From positions 1-64,000 of the forward strand of contig NZ_JARBTM010000008.1 in NCBI RefSeq assembly GCF_029240175.1: a DNA stretch of 64,000 nucleotides, given 5' to 3'. Below are positions 24,159 through 34,903 of this stretch, in pieces. Position 1 is the first letter of the stretch, and the number at the start of each line of letters is the position of its first letter. The notes beneath the pieces were generated by a model. That model made no database searches and was not told where the DNA came from. It saw only the letters and a program-made list of their open reading frames with translations. The DNA comes from Anaerosolibacter sp. GTDB taxonomy: Bacteria > Bacillota > Clostridia > Peptostreptococcales > Thermotaleaceae. Position numbers and translations under genes: made by a program.

Positions 24159-26834
24159 ATGAGTTTCTTAGATAAAATTTTTGGGAGCTTCAATGATCGT
24201 GAAGTAAAGCGCTTGTTCAAAATCGTAGATGAAATAGATGCTTTGGAAGAGAAGATAAAGCCTTTAAGTGATGCACAATTGAAGCATAAAACCGTAGAAT
24301 TTAAAGAGGCGTTAAAGAACGGGAAAACCCTGGATGACATATTGCCAGAGGCCTTTGCCGTTGTCCGTGAAGCGGCATGGAGAACCTTGGGGATGAGACA
24401 TTTCCGTGTTCAGCTTTTAGGGGGAATCGTTTTACATCAAGGGCGTATTTCTGAAATGAAGACAGGGGAAGGAAAAACCCTTGTGGCCACTGCACCAGTG
24501 TACTTAAATGCTTTGGAAGGAAGAGGCGTACATGTTGTTACTGTAAACGACTATCTGGCGAAGCGTGATAAAGAATGGATGAGCAAAATTTATGAGTTCT
24601 TGGGACTTTCTGTAGGATGTATCGTACACGGCTTGACCAACGAGCAAAGAAGAGCAGCGTACAACAGTGATATCACCTATGGAACCAATAATGAGTTTGG
24701 GTTCGATTATTTAAGGGATAACATGGTGCTTTATAAGGAAGAAATGGTACAGCGAGAGCAAAACTATGCCATTGTGGATGAGGTGGATAGTATATTAGTA
24801 GATGAAGCCAGAACACCCCTTATTATTTCAGGTGCTGGAGAAAAATCTACAAAGATGTACGCCATTGTAGATCAATTTGTGAAAGGACTTAAGAAAGAAG
24901 TAGATTTTAGCGTAGATGAAAAGGCCCATACCGTTGTTTTAACAGATGATGGCGTCCATAAGTCAGAGAGCTTCTTTGCATTAGAGAATCTAGCAGATCC
25001 TGAGAATATGGAGATATCTCACCATATCAATCAGGCCCTAAAGGCACGCAATCTGATGAAGTTAGACAAAGATTATGTGGTAAAGGATGGGGAAATCGTC
25101 ATTGTCGATGAATTCACAGGGCGTTTGATGTTTGGAAGACGTTACAGCGATGGATTACATCAGGCCATTGAAGCCAAGGAAGGGCTCGAAGTTCAGCGAG
25201 AATCCAAGACGTTGGCTACCATTACCCTGCAAAACTACTTCAGAATGTATCGCAAGTTATCGGGTATGACAGGTACTGCGAAAACTGAGGAAGAGGAATT
25301 TAAGCATATCTACAACATGGATGTTGTGGTGATTCCAACCAATAGAGAGATTCAAAGAAAAGACCAGGCCGACTCTGTGTATAAGACCATGGAAGGCAAA
25401 TTTAAGGCTGTTGTACATCAAATCATTGAGCGACATAAGAATGGTCAGCCTGTACTGGTTGGTACGATTTCCATAGAAACCTCTGAAATGTTGAGTAAGG
25501 TATTAAAGCGGCATGGTGTAACCCATGAGGTGCTAAATGCAAAGCATCATGAAAGGGAAGCTGAAATTGTTGCACAGGCAGGACATTTTGGGGCAGTAAC
25601 TATTGCCACAAATATGGCAGGTCGTGGTACTGACATCGTGCTTGGTGGAAATCCAGAGTTTATGGCAAAGAAAGAACTAAGAAGAATGGGTTATGATGAA
25701 TATGTGTTATCCATGGTTACCAGCCATGTGGCCACGGATGATGAGGTAGTTGTAGAAGCTAGAAATAAATACAATGAGATTTATGAGAAAATGAAGAAAG
25801 CAACCGACGAGGAGCATCAAAGGGTAATAGATGCGGGTGGATTATATATCATTGGTACAGAACGTCATGAATCACGGAGAATTGACAATCAGCTCCGCGG
25901 GCGTGCGGGGCGTCAGGGTGACCCAGGGGTGTCTCAGTTCTTTATATCTTTAGAAGATGATTTGATGCGTTTATTTGGCAGCGACCGTATCAAAGGTGTT
26001 GTTGAAAAACTGGGTATGGATGATGATGAACCGATTGAAGCCAGCCTTTTATCAAGATCCATCGAAGGGGCTCAGAAAAAAGTGGAGGGCAGAAACTTCT
26101 CCATCCGTAAGCACGTTCTCCAATACGACGATGTGATGAACAAGCAAAGAGAGATTATTTATAGAGAAAGAAGAAGAGTCCTTGAGGGAGAGAATCTGCG
26201 TGACCATGTGATGGATATGCTGAGTTCTTTGGTAGACAGTGTGGTAGAGGTATATACAGCCGATGCGAAATATCCTGAAGAATGGGATTTAAAAGCCATG
26301 GAAGATAATCTTCACCATATCTTCATGCCAAAGGGAAGCTTGCAGTTTGAGAACGTAGAGGAGCTAACCCACGAGACATTAAAAGAAAGAATCATGGAAA
26401 TAGCTGAAGAGATCTATAGTAAGAAGGAAGAGGAAATAGGCCAAGATCGTATGAGAGAACTGGAGCGGGTAATGCTGCTTCAAGTGGTTGATACGAAATG
26501 GATGGATCATATCGATGCCATGGATCAGTTAAGACAGGGAATTGGCTTGAGAGCTTATGGACAAGAGGACCCTGTAAGGGCATATCAAAAGGAAGGCTTT
26601 GATATGTTTGAGGAAATGATCAAGAATATCCAAGAGGATACCTTGAGATATATCTTTAATGTAACTGTACAAACCGATGCCCAGCGTAAGCAGGTGGTAC
26701 AGGTAACAGGAACCAGCGGCGGCGGTGATGGAGAAGTTGAAAACAAGCCGTTAGTAAAAGAAGATACCACAGGCAGAAACGATCCATGCCCATGTGGCAG
26801 CGGAAAGAAATATAAGAAATGCTGTGGACAGTAG
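24159..26834 (+). CDS. secA: Preprotein translocase ATPase SecA
   Basis: An 891-residue motor protein. Start 24159 ([17 protein letters not shown]) follows GAAAGGATG. Features in order: Walker A region [14 protein letters not shown] near residue 105; [19 protein letters not shown]; the preprotein crosslinking region with [72 protein letters not shown]; and the C-terminal zinc motif [15 protein letters not shown]. Length and motifs are complete. It drives Sec export at the membrane. prfB follows after a repeat element, the standard Firmicutes order. Confidence 0.98.
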   Translation: MSFLDKIFGSFNDREVKRLFKIVDEIDALEEKIKPLSDAQLKHKTVEFKEALKNGKTLDDILPEAFAVVREAAWRTLGMRHFRVQLLGGIVLHQGRISEMKTGEGKTLVATAPVYLNALEGRGVHVVTVNDYLAKRDKEWMSKIYEFLGLSVGCIVHGLTNEQRRAAYNSDITYGTNNEFGFDYLRDNMVLYKEEMVQREQNYAIVDEVDSILVDEARTPLIISGAGEKSTKMYAIVDQFVKGLKKEVDFSVDEKAHTVVLTDDGVHKSESFFALENLADPENMEISHHINQALKARNLMKLDKDYVVKDGEIVIVDEFTGRLMFGRRYSDGLHQAIEAKEGLEVQRESKTLATITLQNYFRMYRKLSGMTGTAKTEEEEFKHIYNMDVVVIPTNREIQRKDQADSVYKTMEGKFKAVVHQIIERHKNGQPVLVGTISIETSEMLSKVLKRHGVTHEVLNAKHHEREAEIVAQAGHFGAVTIATNMAGRGTDIVLGGNPEFMAKKELRRMGYDEYVLSMVTSHVATDDEVVVEARNKYNEIYEKMKKATDEEHQRVIDAGGLYIIGTERHESRRIDNQLRGRAGRQGDPGVSQFFISLEDDLMRLFGSDRIKGVVEKLGMDDDEPIEASLLSRSIEGAQKKVEGRNFSIRKHVLQYDDVMNKQREIIYRERRRVLEGENLRDHVMDMLSSLVDSVVEVYTADAKYPEEWDLKAMEDNLHHIFMPKGSLQFENVEELTHETLKERIMEIAEEIYSKKEEEIGQDRMRELERVMLLQVVDTKWMDHIDAMDQLRQGIGLRAYGQEDPVRAYQKEGFDMFEEMIKNIQEDTLRYIFNVTVQTDAQRKQVVQVTGTSGGGDGEVENKPLVKEDTTGRNDPCPCGSGKKYKKCCGQ

Positions 26835-26842
26835 GAAGAGAA

Positions 26843-27034
26843 GGTGCGCGGTGATCGGTACGCGGTGACCGGTGGCTAGGGTATGCCTTTGGGAGTAAAT
26901 CGAACTCTTCGAAACCGAGAACCGGATACACAAATTGAGATTATTTGAACGTAGTATGCCACATTCTGTAATAGGGCTCGTTAATATGAATAAATCGAAT
27001 TCCGTGAAACCGTGTACCGCGAACCGTGCACCGA
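26843..27034. repeat. Inverted heptamer-arm element before prfB
   Basis: The left part (26845-26874) contains GCGCGGTGATCGGTACGCGG-type units. The right part (27001-27034) contains ACCGTGT/ACCGCGA/ACCGTGC units. The interior is about 125 bases with no gene. The right arm ends about 10 bases before the weak ribosome site of prfB. Related arms occur at 51048-51075 and 58158-58246. Confidence 0.7.
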
Positions 27035-27059
27035 AAAAGAATAAAAGGATGTGAAGAAA

Positions 27060-28167
27060 GTGATCCAGTTGGAGCAAATGAAGTATGAATTGAATCTGCT
27101 GGAGGAGCCTTTAAAAGATTTGAGGGTTTCTCTTTGACATTGCTACATTAGAAAATCGTATAGAAGAATTAGAGTCCAAGGCTTCTGAGCAGAGTTTTTG
27201 GGATGATCCCCAGGAGGCGCAAAAAATATTACAGCAGCTGAAGGCATATAAAGATAAACAGGGAAAATTTGCTGAGATATACCAGAGCTGGGAAGACCTA
27301 TTGGTACTGTTGGAGATGGCCATGGAGGAAGAGGACCCATCCTTTGAGGGTGAACTCCAAAAGGGCGTTGAGAAACTCCAGTTGGACATCGACAAGATGA
27401 AGGTAGAGACCCTTTTGTCTGGGGAGTATGATCACAGCAATGCGATTCTATCAATCCATGCAGGGGCTGGTGGACTGGATTCCCAGGATTGGGCAGAGAT
27501 GCTCCTTCGTATGTATACCCGTTGGGCAGAAAAAAGAGGCTTCAGGGTGCGAACCCTGGACATTTTACCTGATACAGAGGCTGGCATCAAGAGTGTGACG
27601 TTGCTGATCGAAGGAGAAAATGCCTATGGGTATTTGAAGAGTGAAAAGGGCGTCCATCGGATTGTAAGGATTTCCCCCTTTGATCCATCGGGAAAAAGGC
27701 ATACTTCCTTTGCTTCTGTGGATGTGATGCCTGATATTGATGAAAGCATCAATATAGAAATCAATCCGAGTGACTTAAAGGTAGACACCTATCGGGCCAG
27801 TGGAGCGGGTGGACAGCACGTAAACAAGACGGAGTCCGCCATCCGTATTACCCATCTACCCACAGGAATTGTGGTGCAATGCCAAAATGAGCGATCTCAG
27901 CACAGCAATCGGGATACAGCCATGAAGATGTTGAAGGGTAAGCTCATCGAATTAAAGGAACGGGAGCAAAAGGAAAAGATTGAAGATTTAAAAGGTGATT
28001 ACAACCAGATCGCATGGGGCAGCCAGATTCGCTCCTATGTATTCCATCCCTATAACCTTGTAAAGGATCATAGAACCAATGCAGAAATAGGGAATGTTCA
28101 TGGGGTTATGGATGGAGATATCGATTTGTTTATAGATGAATATTTGAAAAATAAGAACTCGGTGTAA
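27060..28167 (+). CDS. prfB: Peptide chain release factor 2, programmed +1 frameshift
   Basis: A 368-residue protein made by joining 27060-27134 and 27136-28167. The 25-codon first frame (from GTG, MIQLEQMKYELN...) ends at TGA 27135-27137. The site reads AGG GTT TCT CTT TGA C, matching the classic RF2 frameshift site: an internal Shine-Dalgarno-like AGGG, a slippery CTT and a TGA C stop. The second frame continues DIATLENRIEELES. The product has the RF2 motif SPF (RISPFD) and the catalytic GGQ (ASGAGGQHVNKTESA). High RF2 ends translation at TGA; low RF2 permits the shift, giving autoregulation. Confidence 0.96.
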
Positions 28168-28177
28168 CCGAGTTTTT
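28156..28177 (+). terminator. Terminator after prfB
   Basis: AACTCGGT-GTA-ACCGAGTT followed by TTTG; it overlaps the last codons of prfB. Confidence 0.8.
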
Positions 28178-28191
28178 GTTTGCGAAAATAT

Positions 28192-28229
28192 GTGACATAA
28201 TCGGGTGGGGAGACCCCGCCCGATTATGT
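28192..28229. repeat. Palindrome with GGGCGGGG-type centre
   Basis: GACATAATCGGG and CCCGATTATGTC flank the centre TGGGGAGACCCCG. A related element lies at 40320-40346. The rest of 28230-28374 is AT-rich leader of the chemoreceptor gene. Confidence 0.7.
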
Positions 28230-28374
28230 CTATAAAAAGTAGACACAAGATTACAAATATATCAACAAATTGACAACACATAAAGGAAAAATAAATTTTT
28301 ACGAGAATATATATATGATATTTATTTTTACATTTTAATGTGGCTAGGAGATTGCAAAAGGGGGAGTGGGTAAG

Positions 28375-30711
28375 ATGAAGTTGAAATTCAAGGAGAAGAA
28401 GAAAGAAAAACATGTTTCTGTAGATACAGGACTGGGTGCTAAGTCAAGAATGGTGGTGCAGCTTGCTGCAGTCATTGTTTTGATCATTACATTGACCGTT
28501 ACCTCCATTGGAATCATGAACTATCGCAGTGACATCCAGGATTTAGTAGAGAACAAAAAGGAATCCAACAAGCTCATGGCCAAAGTTGTTGCACAGCAGG
28601 TGGATCTCTATGTAACCAGCTCCCTGGATGCTATGGAGACAGTAGTTGCAACTGTAGATTTTGGAAGTATGGATAAATATGAAAAAAGTATTGCCCTCAG
28701 TAAAGTTACCAGCAATAATATACAATTTAAGTCCGCATATATCACAGATATGGATGGAAATATCACCGTAACAACAAATAACCGGAGGGACGACGGCAAG
28801 AACTATAAGGATACCCTTTGGTTCAAAGAGGCTGCGGCAGGAAAAACGTACATATCGGATACATTCATCGATGAAGATTCCAATATGCCAATTATCATTT
28901 TATCTATCCCCATAGAAAGTATGGTGTCTGGTCGATCAGGTGTAATTGCGGTAGATTTAAGATTGGACAGATTGTTTTATCTGACAAAAGACATGAAAAT
29001 GGGTGAAACAGGATATAGCTATGTTGTTGATAAAAAGGGGAATATCATTGCCCATCCTCAATTCAAAGAGAAGGTCTTAACCAAACAAAATGCATTGGAT
29101 CTAGGGGTTAAAGGGGTAGCCAGTGTTATAGAAGGAAAGAATGATGTAGAAATCTACCAGGATTCCGAGGGAAGAAAGGTGGTTGGAGGCTACGCACCTG
29201 TAGCATCTACCAAATGGGGTGTATTGGTAGAACAACAATACAGCGAGATTACATCCCAAGGAAGAGCAGCATTAATAAGAACAATTATTATTTCATTGGT
29301 CATAATCATACTAAGTATTTTAGGAAGCAGTGTTTTTGCTAGGGCCTTTACCAAGCCTATTACAGACATGCTGAAGGTAGTCAATAAAATCAAGGAAGGA
29401 AAGCTCACGGAGCGCATAGATGTGAATGCCAAGAATGAGGTTGGATTGTTACAGCAGGCCTTTAATGACATGGTTGATTCATTGTCTCAGCTTATTCAGG
29501 ATGTAAGTCGTGCTTCTTTACAAATCAATCGCTCTACCAAGGAATTGGAAAACAATGCGCAGCTTACTGCAGAGGCTGCAGAGGAAATTACTGCTGCCAT
29601 TGATGAGGTTGCGGCAGGTACAGAAAAGCAGATGCACAGCGTGGAGACCAGTACAGAGGTAGTAAATCAAATGATTGAAGGGGTTCGCAGCGTTTCAGAT
29701 AATGCAACGGAGATATTGAAATCATCTACCTATGCATCGGAGCTGGCGAGAAATGGTGCCCAAGATATCGAGGAAATTGTGAAGACCATGAAATCCATAG
29801 ATGAAACCGTAGGAGAATCGGCAACGATCATCAAAGAGTTGAGCGGGCATACCTATAAAATCGGTGATATTGTTCAATTGATTAAGCAGATTTCTGATCA
29901 AACCAACTTGTTGGCCTTGAATGCTGCTATCGAAGCAGCCCGGGCAGGTGAGCATGGCAGGGGTTTCTCTGTTGTTGCCGATGAGGTTAGAAAGCTGGCA
30001 GAACAATCTGCCAAGGCGACCACCAATATTGTGGAACTGATCAAGAAGATTGAACAAGAGACAGATCGTGCTGTTAAAACCATGGAGTACAGTTTGGAAG
30101 GCGTAAGGAATGGCACAAAGGTAGTTCGTGGAACGACCCAATCCTTCCATGACATTATTCAAGAAACCCAGAAGGTAGCCCACGAGGTAGAAAGCTTTAC
30201 GGGGGCTATTGAAGAGCTTACAGCGGGTATGGATCTGGTGGAGCAGTCGATTCTAGAAGTGAATCATGTATCACAGGCTACAGCGGCCAGTACCCAGGTT
30301 GTCCTTGCCAGCACAGAAGAGCAGGATCAAGCCATTCGGCAGATTACAGACGCCATTAAGGGACTCGGTGAAATGGCGTATCATCTAGAGACTTTTATTC
30401 AACGATTTGAGGTTGAAGCGCAGCATGGTAAAGATGTTGTATATGAGGATTCTCTGCCACAGGAGATACATCAGGCGTTCGTAGAAGAGCAGGATATGGA
30501 AGAAGATGTAGAAGAATCCATGGTGATTCTTGAAGAGGAAAATGTAGTGGAGCAGGAAGCTAAAGAAGCTTTGGATGAAAAAATATTTGAAGAAGAAGTT
30601 TTTGAAGAAGAGGAGCAGCCTTTATTCATTGAAGGGCGAGATGAAGCAGCTGTTGCTTTGGATAGCGAAGAAGTAACTAGGGATGAAGAGGATGAGGAGA
30701 AAGAAGCATAG
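28375..30711 (+). CDS. Methyl-accepting chemotaxis protein with acidic tail
   Basis: A 778-residue chemoreceptor. Start 28375 follows GGGGGAG at 9 bases. Parts in order: a short basic N-terminus; membrane helix 1 (about 25-47); an extracellular dCache-type sensor (about 50-300, with [22 protein letters not shown] and [16 protein letters not shown]); membrane helix 2 (about 305-325); HAMP; and the signalling domain with its hairpin tip [43 protein letters not shown]. The last 85-90 residues are mostly Glu/Asp and are not part of the standard domain. There is no NWETF-type tether. The ligand is unknown. Confidence 0.93.
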   Translation: MKLKFKEKKKEKHVSVDTGLGAKSRMVVQLAAVIVLIITLTVTSIGIMNYRSDIQDLVENKKESNKLMAKVVAQQVDLYVTSSLDAMETVVATVDFGSMDKYEKSIALSKVTSNNIQFKSAYITDMDGNITVTTNNRRDDGKNYKDTLWFKEAAAGKTYISDTFIDEDSNMPIIILSIPIESMVSGRSGVIAVDLRLDRLFYLTKDMKMGETGYSYVVDKKGNIIAHPQFKEKVLTKQNALDLGVKGVASVIEGKNDVEIYQDSEGRKVVGGYAPVASTKWGVLVEQQYSEITSQGRAALIRTIIISLVIIILSILGSSVFARAFTKPITDMLKVVNKIKEGKLTERIDVNAKNEVGLLQQAFNDMVDSLSQLIQDVSRASLQINRSTKELENNAQLTAEAAEEITAAIDEVAAGTEKQMHSVETSTEVVNQMIEGVRSVSDNATEILKSSTYASELARNGAQDIEEIVKTMKSIDETVGESATIIKELSGHTYKIGDIVQLIKQISDQTNLLALNAAIEAARAGEHGRGFSVVADEVRKLAEQSAKATTNIVELIKKIEQETDRAVKTMEYSLEGVRNGTKVVRGTTQSFHDIIQETQKVAHEVESFTGAIEELTAGMDLVEQSILEVNHVSQATAASTQVVLASTEEQDQAIRQITDAIKGLGEMAYHLETFIQRFEVEAQHGKDVVYEDSLPQEIHQAFVEEQDMEEDVEESMVILEEENVVEQEAKEALDEKIFEEEVFEEEEQPLFIEGRDEAAVALDSEEVTRDEEDEEKEA

Positions 30712-30740
30712 AAAATAGCCGGAGACCTCCGGCTATTTTA
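30712..30740 (+). terminator. Terminator after chemoreceptor gene
   Basis: AAAATAGCCGGAG and CTCCGGCTATTTT are complementary with a 2-base loop; it starts at the stop codon. Confidence 0.85.
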
Positions 30741-30755
30741 ATGATATTATATCCC

Positions 30756-30784
30756 TTGATTCAAAAGGTGTACAACTATATAAT
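30756..30784 (+). promoter_or_regulatory. Sigma-A promoter of tex
   Basis: TTGATT at 30756-30761, a 17-base spacer and TATAAT at 30779-30784, 47 bases before tex. Confidence 0.65.
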
Positions 30785-30830
30785 AGGGGTTAGATTAAGA
30801 ACGAGGTTAATGTGGAAGGAGTAATTTCTA

Positions 30831-32993
30831 ATGGATTTGATTTTAAGACAGCTGATATCCGAATTTCGATTGAAGGAGCATCAGGTAAAAAATACCGTAG
30901 AATTAATCGATGCAGGGAATACAATACCTTTTATCGCGAGATATCGTAAAGAACAAACGGGAGAGCTAAGCGATACGGTATTAAGAGACTTGTTTGATCG
31001 TCTGACATACTTGAGAAACCTTCAATCAAGAAAAGAAGAAGTAATCCGCCTCATAGGAGAGCAGGATAAGCTAACCGATGAACTGCAGGGGAAAATAGAG
31101 AAGGCTGTAACTTTAACAGAAGTGGAAGACCTTTATCGCCCGTACAGACCAAAGCGCCGAACGAGGGCCACAATTGCCAAAGAGAAAGGTCTTGATCCTT
31201 TGGCCCAGATCATGTGGGCGCAAAACCTATATGATGGATCTATGGAAGAAATGGCAAAGGGTTACCTTAGCGAGGAAAAGGAAGTACATACAGTAGAAGA
31301 GGCGATCCAAGGAGCCATCGATATCGTTGCAGAGATGATTGCCGATGATGCGGAATATCGCAAGAAAATCAGAAATATGACCTTTGATAAAGGTGTAATG
31401 ATCTCCAACGCCGCAGACCCAGAGGCCAAATCTGTATATGAAATGTATTATGACTACAAAGAACCGATGAAAAAAATTCCAGACCATAGAATATTGGCCA
31501 TCAATAGAGGCGAAAAAGAGAAATTTTTAAAAGTTAAAATCCATGCTCCAGAGGAAGATATCCTCTATTTCTTGAAAAAAGAAACAGTGAAAGCAAAGCG
31601 AAGTATTAGTGCGGACCATGTTGTATTGGCAGCAGAGGATGGATATAAGCGGTTGATTGCTCCTTCCATAGAGCGGGAAATCCGGAATGACTTAACAGAG
31701 CGGGCGGAAGAAAAGGCCATTAAAGTATTTGGTGCCAATCTAAAGAATCTTCTTCTTCAGCCGCCAGTGAAGAATATGGTGGTGATGGGCTTTGACCCTG
31801 CCTATCGTACAGGCTGCAAGATCGCTGTCGTAGATGAAACGGGAAAGCTTTTAGATACAACAACGGTTTACCCTACAGCACCCCAGCATGATGAGGAGAA
31901 GGCAAAAAAAGAATTGATGGCTTTGATTGAGAAGTATGGAATCAATGCCATTGCCATTGGAAATGGGACAGCCTCCAGAGAGTCCGAGATGTTCGTAGCG
32001 GAAATGCTAAAATCTGTAGAGGCGCCCATCTATTACTTGATTGTCAATGAAGCTGGGGCTTCTGTATATTCTGCTTCGAAATTAGCTGCTGAGGAGTATC
32101 CTGATATCAATGTATCCATAAGGGGAGCCATTTCCATTGCAAGAAGGGTGCAAGACCCGTTGGCAGAATTGGTAAAAATTGATCCAAAGAGCATCGGTGT
32201 AGGACAGTATCAGCATGATGTAAATCAGTCACGACTCAGTGAAACCTTAAAAGGTGTTGTGGAGGATGCGGTAAACAGTGTGGGTGTAGATTTAAATACG
32301 GCATCACCTTCTTTGCTCCAGTACATCGCAGGTATCAGTAAGGCTGTGGCTACGAATATTGTGAAATATCGTGAGGACAATGGAAAGTTTGTGAATAGAA
32401 AACAATTGTTAAAGGTCTCCAGGCTAGGGCCAGCGGCCTTTGAACAATGTGCAGGCTTTTTAAGGATTCCTGAAGGCAAGCATGTTTTAGACAACACAGC
32501 GGTACACCCTGAATCCTATGAAGCCGCGGAAAAGCTTTTGGAGAAATTGGGATATACATTGCTGGATGTGAAAAATAGAAAGCTGAGTGAGCTACAGGAT
32601 AAATTGAGTGAGGCGGATTTAGGATCTCTTGCAGAAACCTTGGGGATGGGTATTCCAACATTGAGGGATATTTTAAAGGAAATCCAAAAACCAGGAAGAG
32701 ACCCTAGAGATGAGATGCCTAAGCCAATTTTAAGGAATGACGTTTTGAAGCTGGAGGACCTAAAAGCTGACATGGTCTTGACGGGTACGGTAAGAAACGT
32801 TATTGACTTTGGTGCTTTCGTAGACATAGGCGTGAAAAATGACGGCTTGGTACACATTTCTGAACTAAGCGATAAATATGTGAAGAACCCCATGGAGGTT
32901 GTATCTGTAGGAGACGTGGTAAAGGTCAGGGTATTAAAGGTTGACTTAGAGCGAGGAAAGGTATCCTTGAGCATGAAGGGGATAGGGGAATAA
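30831..32993 (+). CDS. tex: RNA-binding transcriptional accessory protein Tex
   Basis: A 720-residue protein; ATG after GGAAGGAG. The N-terminal helical part contains PFIARYRKEQTG and LEDLYRPYRPKRRTRA-like motifs (EVEDLYRPYRPKRRTRATIAKEKGLDPLA). An RNase H-like YqgF domain follows (VVMGFDPAYRTGCKIAVVDETGKLLDT), then HhH motifs (LLQYIAGISKAVATNIVKYREDNGKF), and a C-terminal S1 domain (MVLTGTVRNVIDFGAFVDIGVKNDGLVHISEL). Tex binds nucleic acids and affects transcription and stress tolerance; its precise activity is unclear. Confidence 0.96.
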   Translation: MDLILRQLISEFRLKEHQVKNTVELIDAGNTIPFIARYRKEQTGELSDTVLRDLFDRLTYLRNLQSRKEEVIRLIGEQDKLTDELQGKIEKAVTLTEVEDLYRPYRPKRRTRATIAKEKGLDPLAQIMWAQNLYDGSMEEMAKGYLSEEKEVHTVEEAIQGAIDIVAEMIADDAEYRKKIRNMTFDKGVMISNAADPEAKSVYEMYYDYKEPMKKIPDHRILAINRGEKEKFLKVKIHAPEEDILYFLKKETVKAKRSISADHVVLAAEDGYKRLIAPSIEREIRNDLTERAEEKAIKVFGANLKNLLLQPPVKNMVVMGFDPAYRTGCKIAVVDETGKLLDTTTVYPTAPQHDEEKAKKELMALIEKYGINAIAIGNGTASRESEMFVAEMLKSVEAPIYYLIVNEAGASVYSASKLAAEEYPDINVSIRGAISIARRVQDPLAELVKIDPKSIGVGQYQHDVNQSRLSETLKGVVEDAVNSVGVDLNTASPSLLQYIAGISKAVATNIVKYREDNGKFVNRKQLLKVSRLGPAAFEQCAGFLRIPEGKHVLDNTAVHPESYEAAEKLLEKLGYTLLDVKNRKLSELQDKLSEADLGSLAETLGMGIPTLRDILKEIQKPGRDPRDEMPKPILRNDVLKLEDLKADMVLTGTVRNVIDFGAFVDIGVKNDGLVHISELSDKYVKNPMEVVSVGDVVKVRVLKVDLERGKVSLSMKGIGE

Positions 32994-33004
32994 GATCAAG
33001 ATTA

Positions 33005-33184
33005 AGGGCTATTCGCTGCTCGCTTCTCGCTACTCGGAAAAGACTAAGAAAAGCTTGACAAGAGGTTGCAGTCAAAATATACTCGCAGTAGCCAGTAGCC
33101 AGTAGCCAGTAGCCAGTAGCCAGTAGCCAGTAGCCAGTAGCCAGTAGCCAGTAGCCAGTAGCCAGTAGCCAGTAGCCAGTAGCC
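33005..33184. repeat. Heptamer-arm element with 14 x CAGTAGC array
   Basis: The left arm (33008-33036) is CGCTGCT/CGCTTCT/CGCTACT units followed by TCGGAAAAGA (33034-33043). After about 40 bases comes a perfect array of 14 CAGTAGC heptamers (33086-33183). The array abuts the broken 5' end of the HAD phosphatase gene. TAG occurs in every frame within 21 bases, so no upstream start can read through. Confidence 0.92.
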
Positions 33185-33188
33185 GACT

Positions 33189-33800
33189 TTGTTAGATACC
33201 AACAATCTGATCATTGAATCCTTTCAGCATACATATCGACAGCATTTAGATAAAGAGGTTAATAGAGAATACATTGTGGAAACCTTTGGTGAGATTTTAC
33301 GGACGACCTTGGAGCGGGAGTGTAAGGATTGCGTGGAGGAAGCCATTGAAACCTATAGAAGTTTTCAAATTGAGAATTTTGATAGGTTGATTACCATACA
33401 TACAGGCGTAAAGGAAGTGGTTAAAAGCTTGTATGAGCAGGGGTATAAGCTGGCTGTGGTGACCTCCAGACTCAATGAATCAGCAACAAGAGGATTGAAG
33501 CACTTTGATTTGGATGGATATTTCGAATGTATGATTGGTGCCGATGATACGGATCTGCATAAACCAGATCCTACCCCTGCACGAATGGCCCTAGAAGCCA
33601 TGGGTGGAACACATGAAGAAGCTATTATGATCGGGGATAGTCCCTTTGATGTTCAGTGTGCCCAAAATGCAGGTATCGTTTCAGTGGCTGTAAGCTGGAG
33701 TGCTCTGCCACCTGAGATATACATGGTTCATAAGCCGGATTATGTCATTGACACCATGGAGGAATTGGTAGAGATTATTGAAGGTTTGAATAGAAAGTAG
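33189..33800 (+). pseudogene. HAD phosphatase (PpaX/Gph-like), N-terminus lost
   Basis: The reading frame of a PpaX-like HAD hydrolase starts only at TLLDTNNLIIESF, the residues that normally follow DxDG of motif I. The two catalytic aspartates and the start codon are missing, replaced by the CAGTAGC array with an in-frame TAG at 33180-33182. Downstream parts are intact: motif II (LAVVTSRLNE), the lysine motif (DDTDLHKPDPTPARMALEA) and motif IV (AIMIGDSPFDVQCAQNAG). A TTG at 33189 could initiate but has no ribosome site and would give a 203-residue protein without a nucleophile. The intact family length is about 215. Most likely a recent pseudogene; a non-catalytic product is less likely. Confidence 0.8.
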
Positions 33801-34085
33801 AGGGTGCGACATGGATGTCGCAGATCGAGATTAAGGTCGAGAAAAACCGTAGGGGCGATTCACGAATCGCCCGATAATGGGAACATCAGATATGCAACAA
33901 AGTAATTATGTCATGCTGAGCATAGCGAAGCATCTCAAAGAGTAAAATACAGATCCTTCACTGTCGTTCAGGATGACAGACGGTATATAATACCATCATA
34001 GGATTTCAATAGAATCAAGAAATATGAAAGGCGGGACCTAAGTCCCGCCTACAAATATCTTATAATATGTTTTTACAATGCGCTT
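33801..34085. repeat. Repeat cluster between HAD and membrane gene
   Basis: This gap holds, in order: GTGCGACATGGATGTCGC (33805-33822); an AGATCGAGATTAAGGTCGAG hexamer string (33823-33842); a GTAGGGGC palindrome with centre GATTCACGAATC (33849-33875); a 70-base GTCATGCTGAG...CAGGATGACAG element (33911-33980); and AGGCGGGACCTAAGTCCCGCCTAC (34029-34052). No gene is visible. Confidence 0.75.
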
Positions 34086-34118
34086 TTGATCTTAAAAACC
34101 ACTAACGCCTAACCGCTT

Positions 34119-34781
34119 CTACGCTGGCTGGCCCTTTTTCTTTACGAAGGAAAGGATACCGCCTAGGGCGATGGAAAGGAACGCTGACATTAATACCCTG
34201 TACTCTGGTGGGAGCATGAAGGTAATGGTATGGGCAGGAATCCAGAAAATCGGAATGGTTTTCGCATATACAAAGGAAACAAGGATTTTCCAATCGATAT
34301 GCTCCACCACTTGATGGATAGATACCTTGCTTAGGTTTCCGACTTTACCATCACATAGTTCAATATAGGTATCAGTGATACGGTGAAGTCCCATGAAAGT
34401 TGGTGCAAAAATGAGGTTCATAAATGTACTGATGAAAAATGCTGTTGCAAGCTTGCTGCCGCCAAAGTCAGAAATCAGTCCTGCACCAATGGCGCCGCGG
34501 ACACCGGCATCAAAGATAGGAAATGCCACTGCAAAAGCCATACCGAAGAAACCCCAGATGACCATACGCCAGAAAAGTCCAACGGGCTGGGTCCATTTTC
34601 CTACCACAATACGGATGGCAAGCAGCTCTCCCATGGTGGCAAGAATGGCTACTTTAATAAATCCCATAAGGTAAGGGTGTGCCTTTGTTGTGGCAATAAA
34701 AACGCCGTGAGTTGCAGGACTAAGTAAGATTGCAGATACAGCAAGCAAAGATAATAGCCATAAAAAATCTCCCTTTTTCAT
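34119..34781 (-). CDS. Integral membrane protein, possibly Mpv17-like
   Basis: A 220-residue protein; start at 34781 with AAAGGAG upstream on the minus strand. It has about five hydrophobic helices and no signal peptidase site. The C-terminal part (DWKILVSFVYAKTIPIFWIPAHTITFMLPPEYRVLMSAFLSIALGGILSFVKKK) resembles the Mpv17/PMP22 C-terminal pattern, in which a W-P segment is followed by an R and a final helix. That resemblance is by eye only. The gene is alone on its strand here, ends next to a TAACGCCTAACCGC repeat, and has no informative neighbours. Confidence 0.7.
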   Translation of the reverse strand: MKKGDFLWLLSLLAVSAILLSPATHGVFIATTKAHPYLMGFIKVAILATMGELLAIRIVVGKWTQPVGLFWRMVIWGFFGMAFAVAFPIFDAGVRGAIGAGLISDFGGSKLATAFFISTFMNLIFAPTFMGLHRITDTYIELCDGKVGNLSKVSIHQVVEHIDWKILVSFVYAKTIPIFWIPAHTITFMLPPEYRVLMSAFLSIALGGILSFVKKKGQPA

Positions 34782-34903
34782 TGAAAAACTCCTTTCAGAT
34801 CAGTTGTTCCTAAATAACTTATTATTTTGTAACGTTTAAAAAATTTTAACAAGCCTAGATACATTATAATATATTTTTGTGAATGGAAAAATAGTTTTTT
34901 TAT

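Noticed and set aside
33086-33183. Array could be read as a CRISPR
   Set aside because: It is a continuous 7-base tandem repeat with no spacers and no cas genes nearby.
34383-34727. Plus-strand ORFs within the 34119-34781 membrane gene
   Set aside because: Their products are low-complexity charged strings opposite hydrophobic codons, and they lack ribosome sites.
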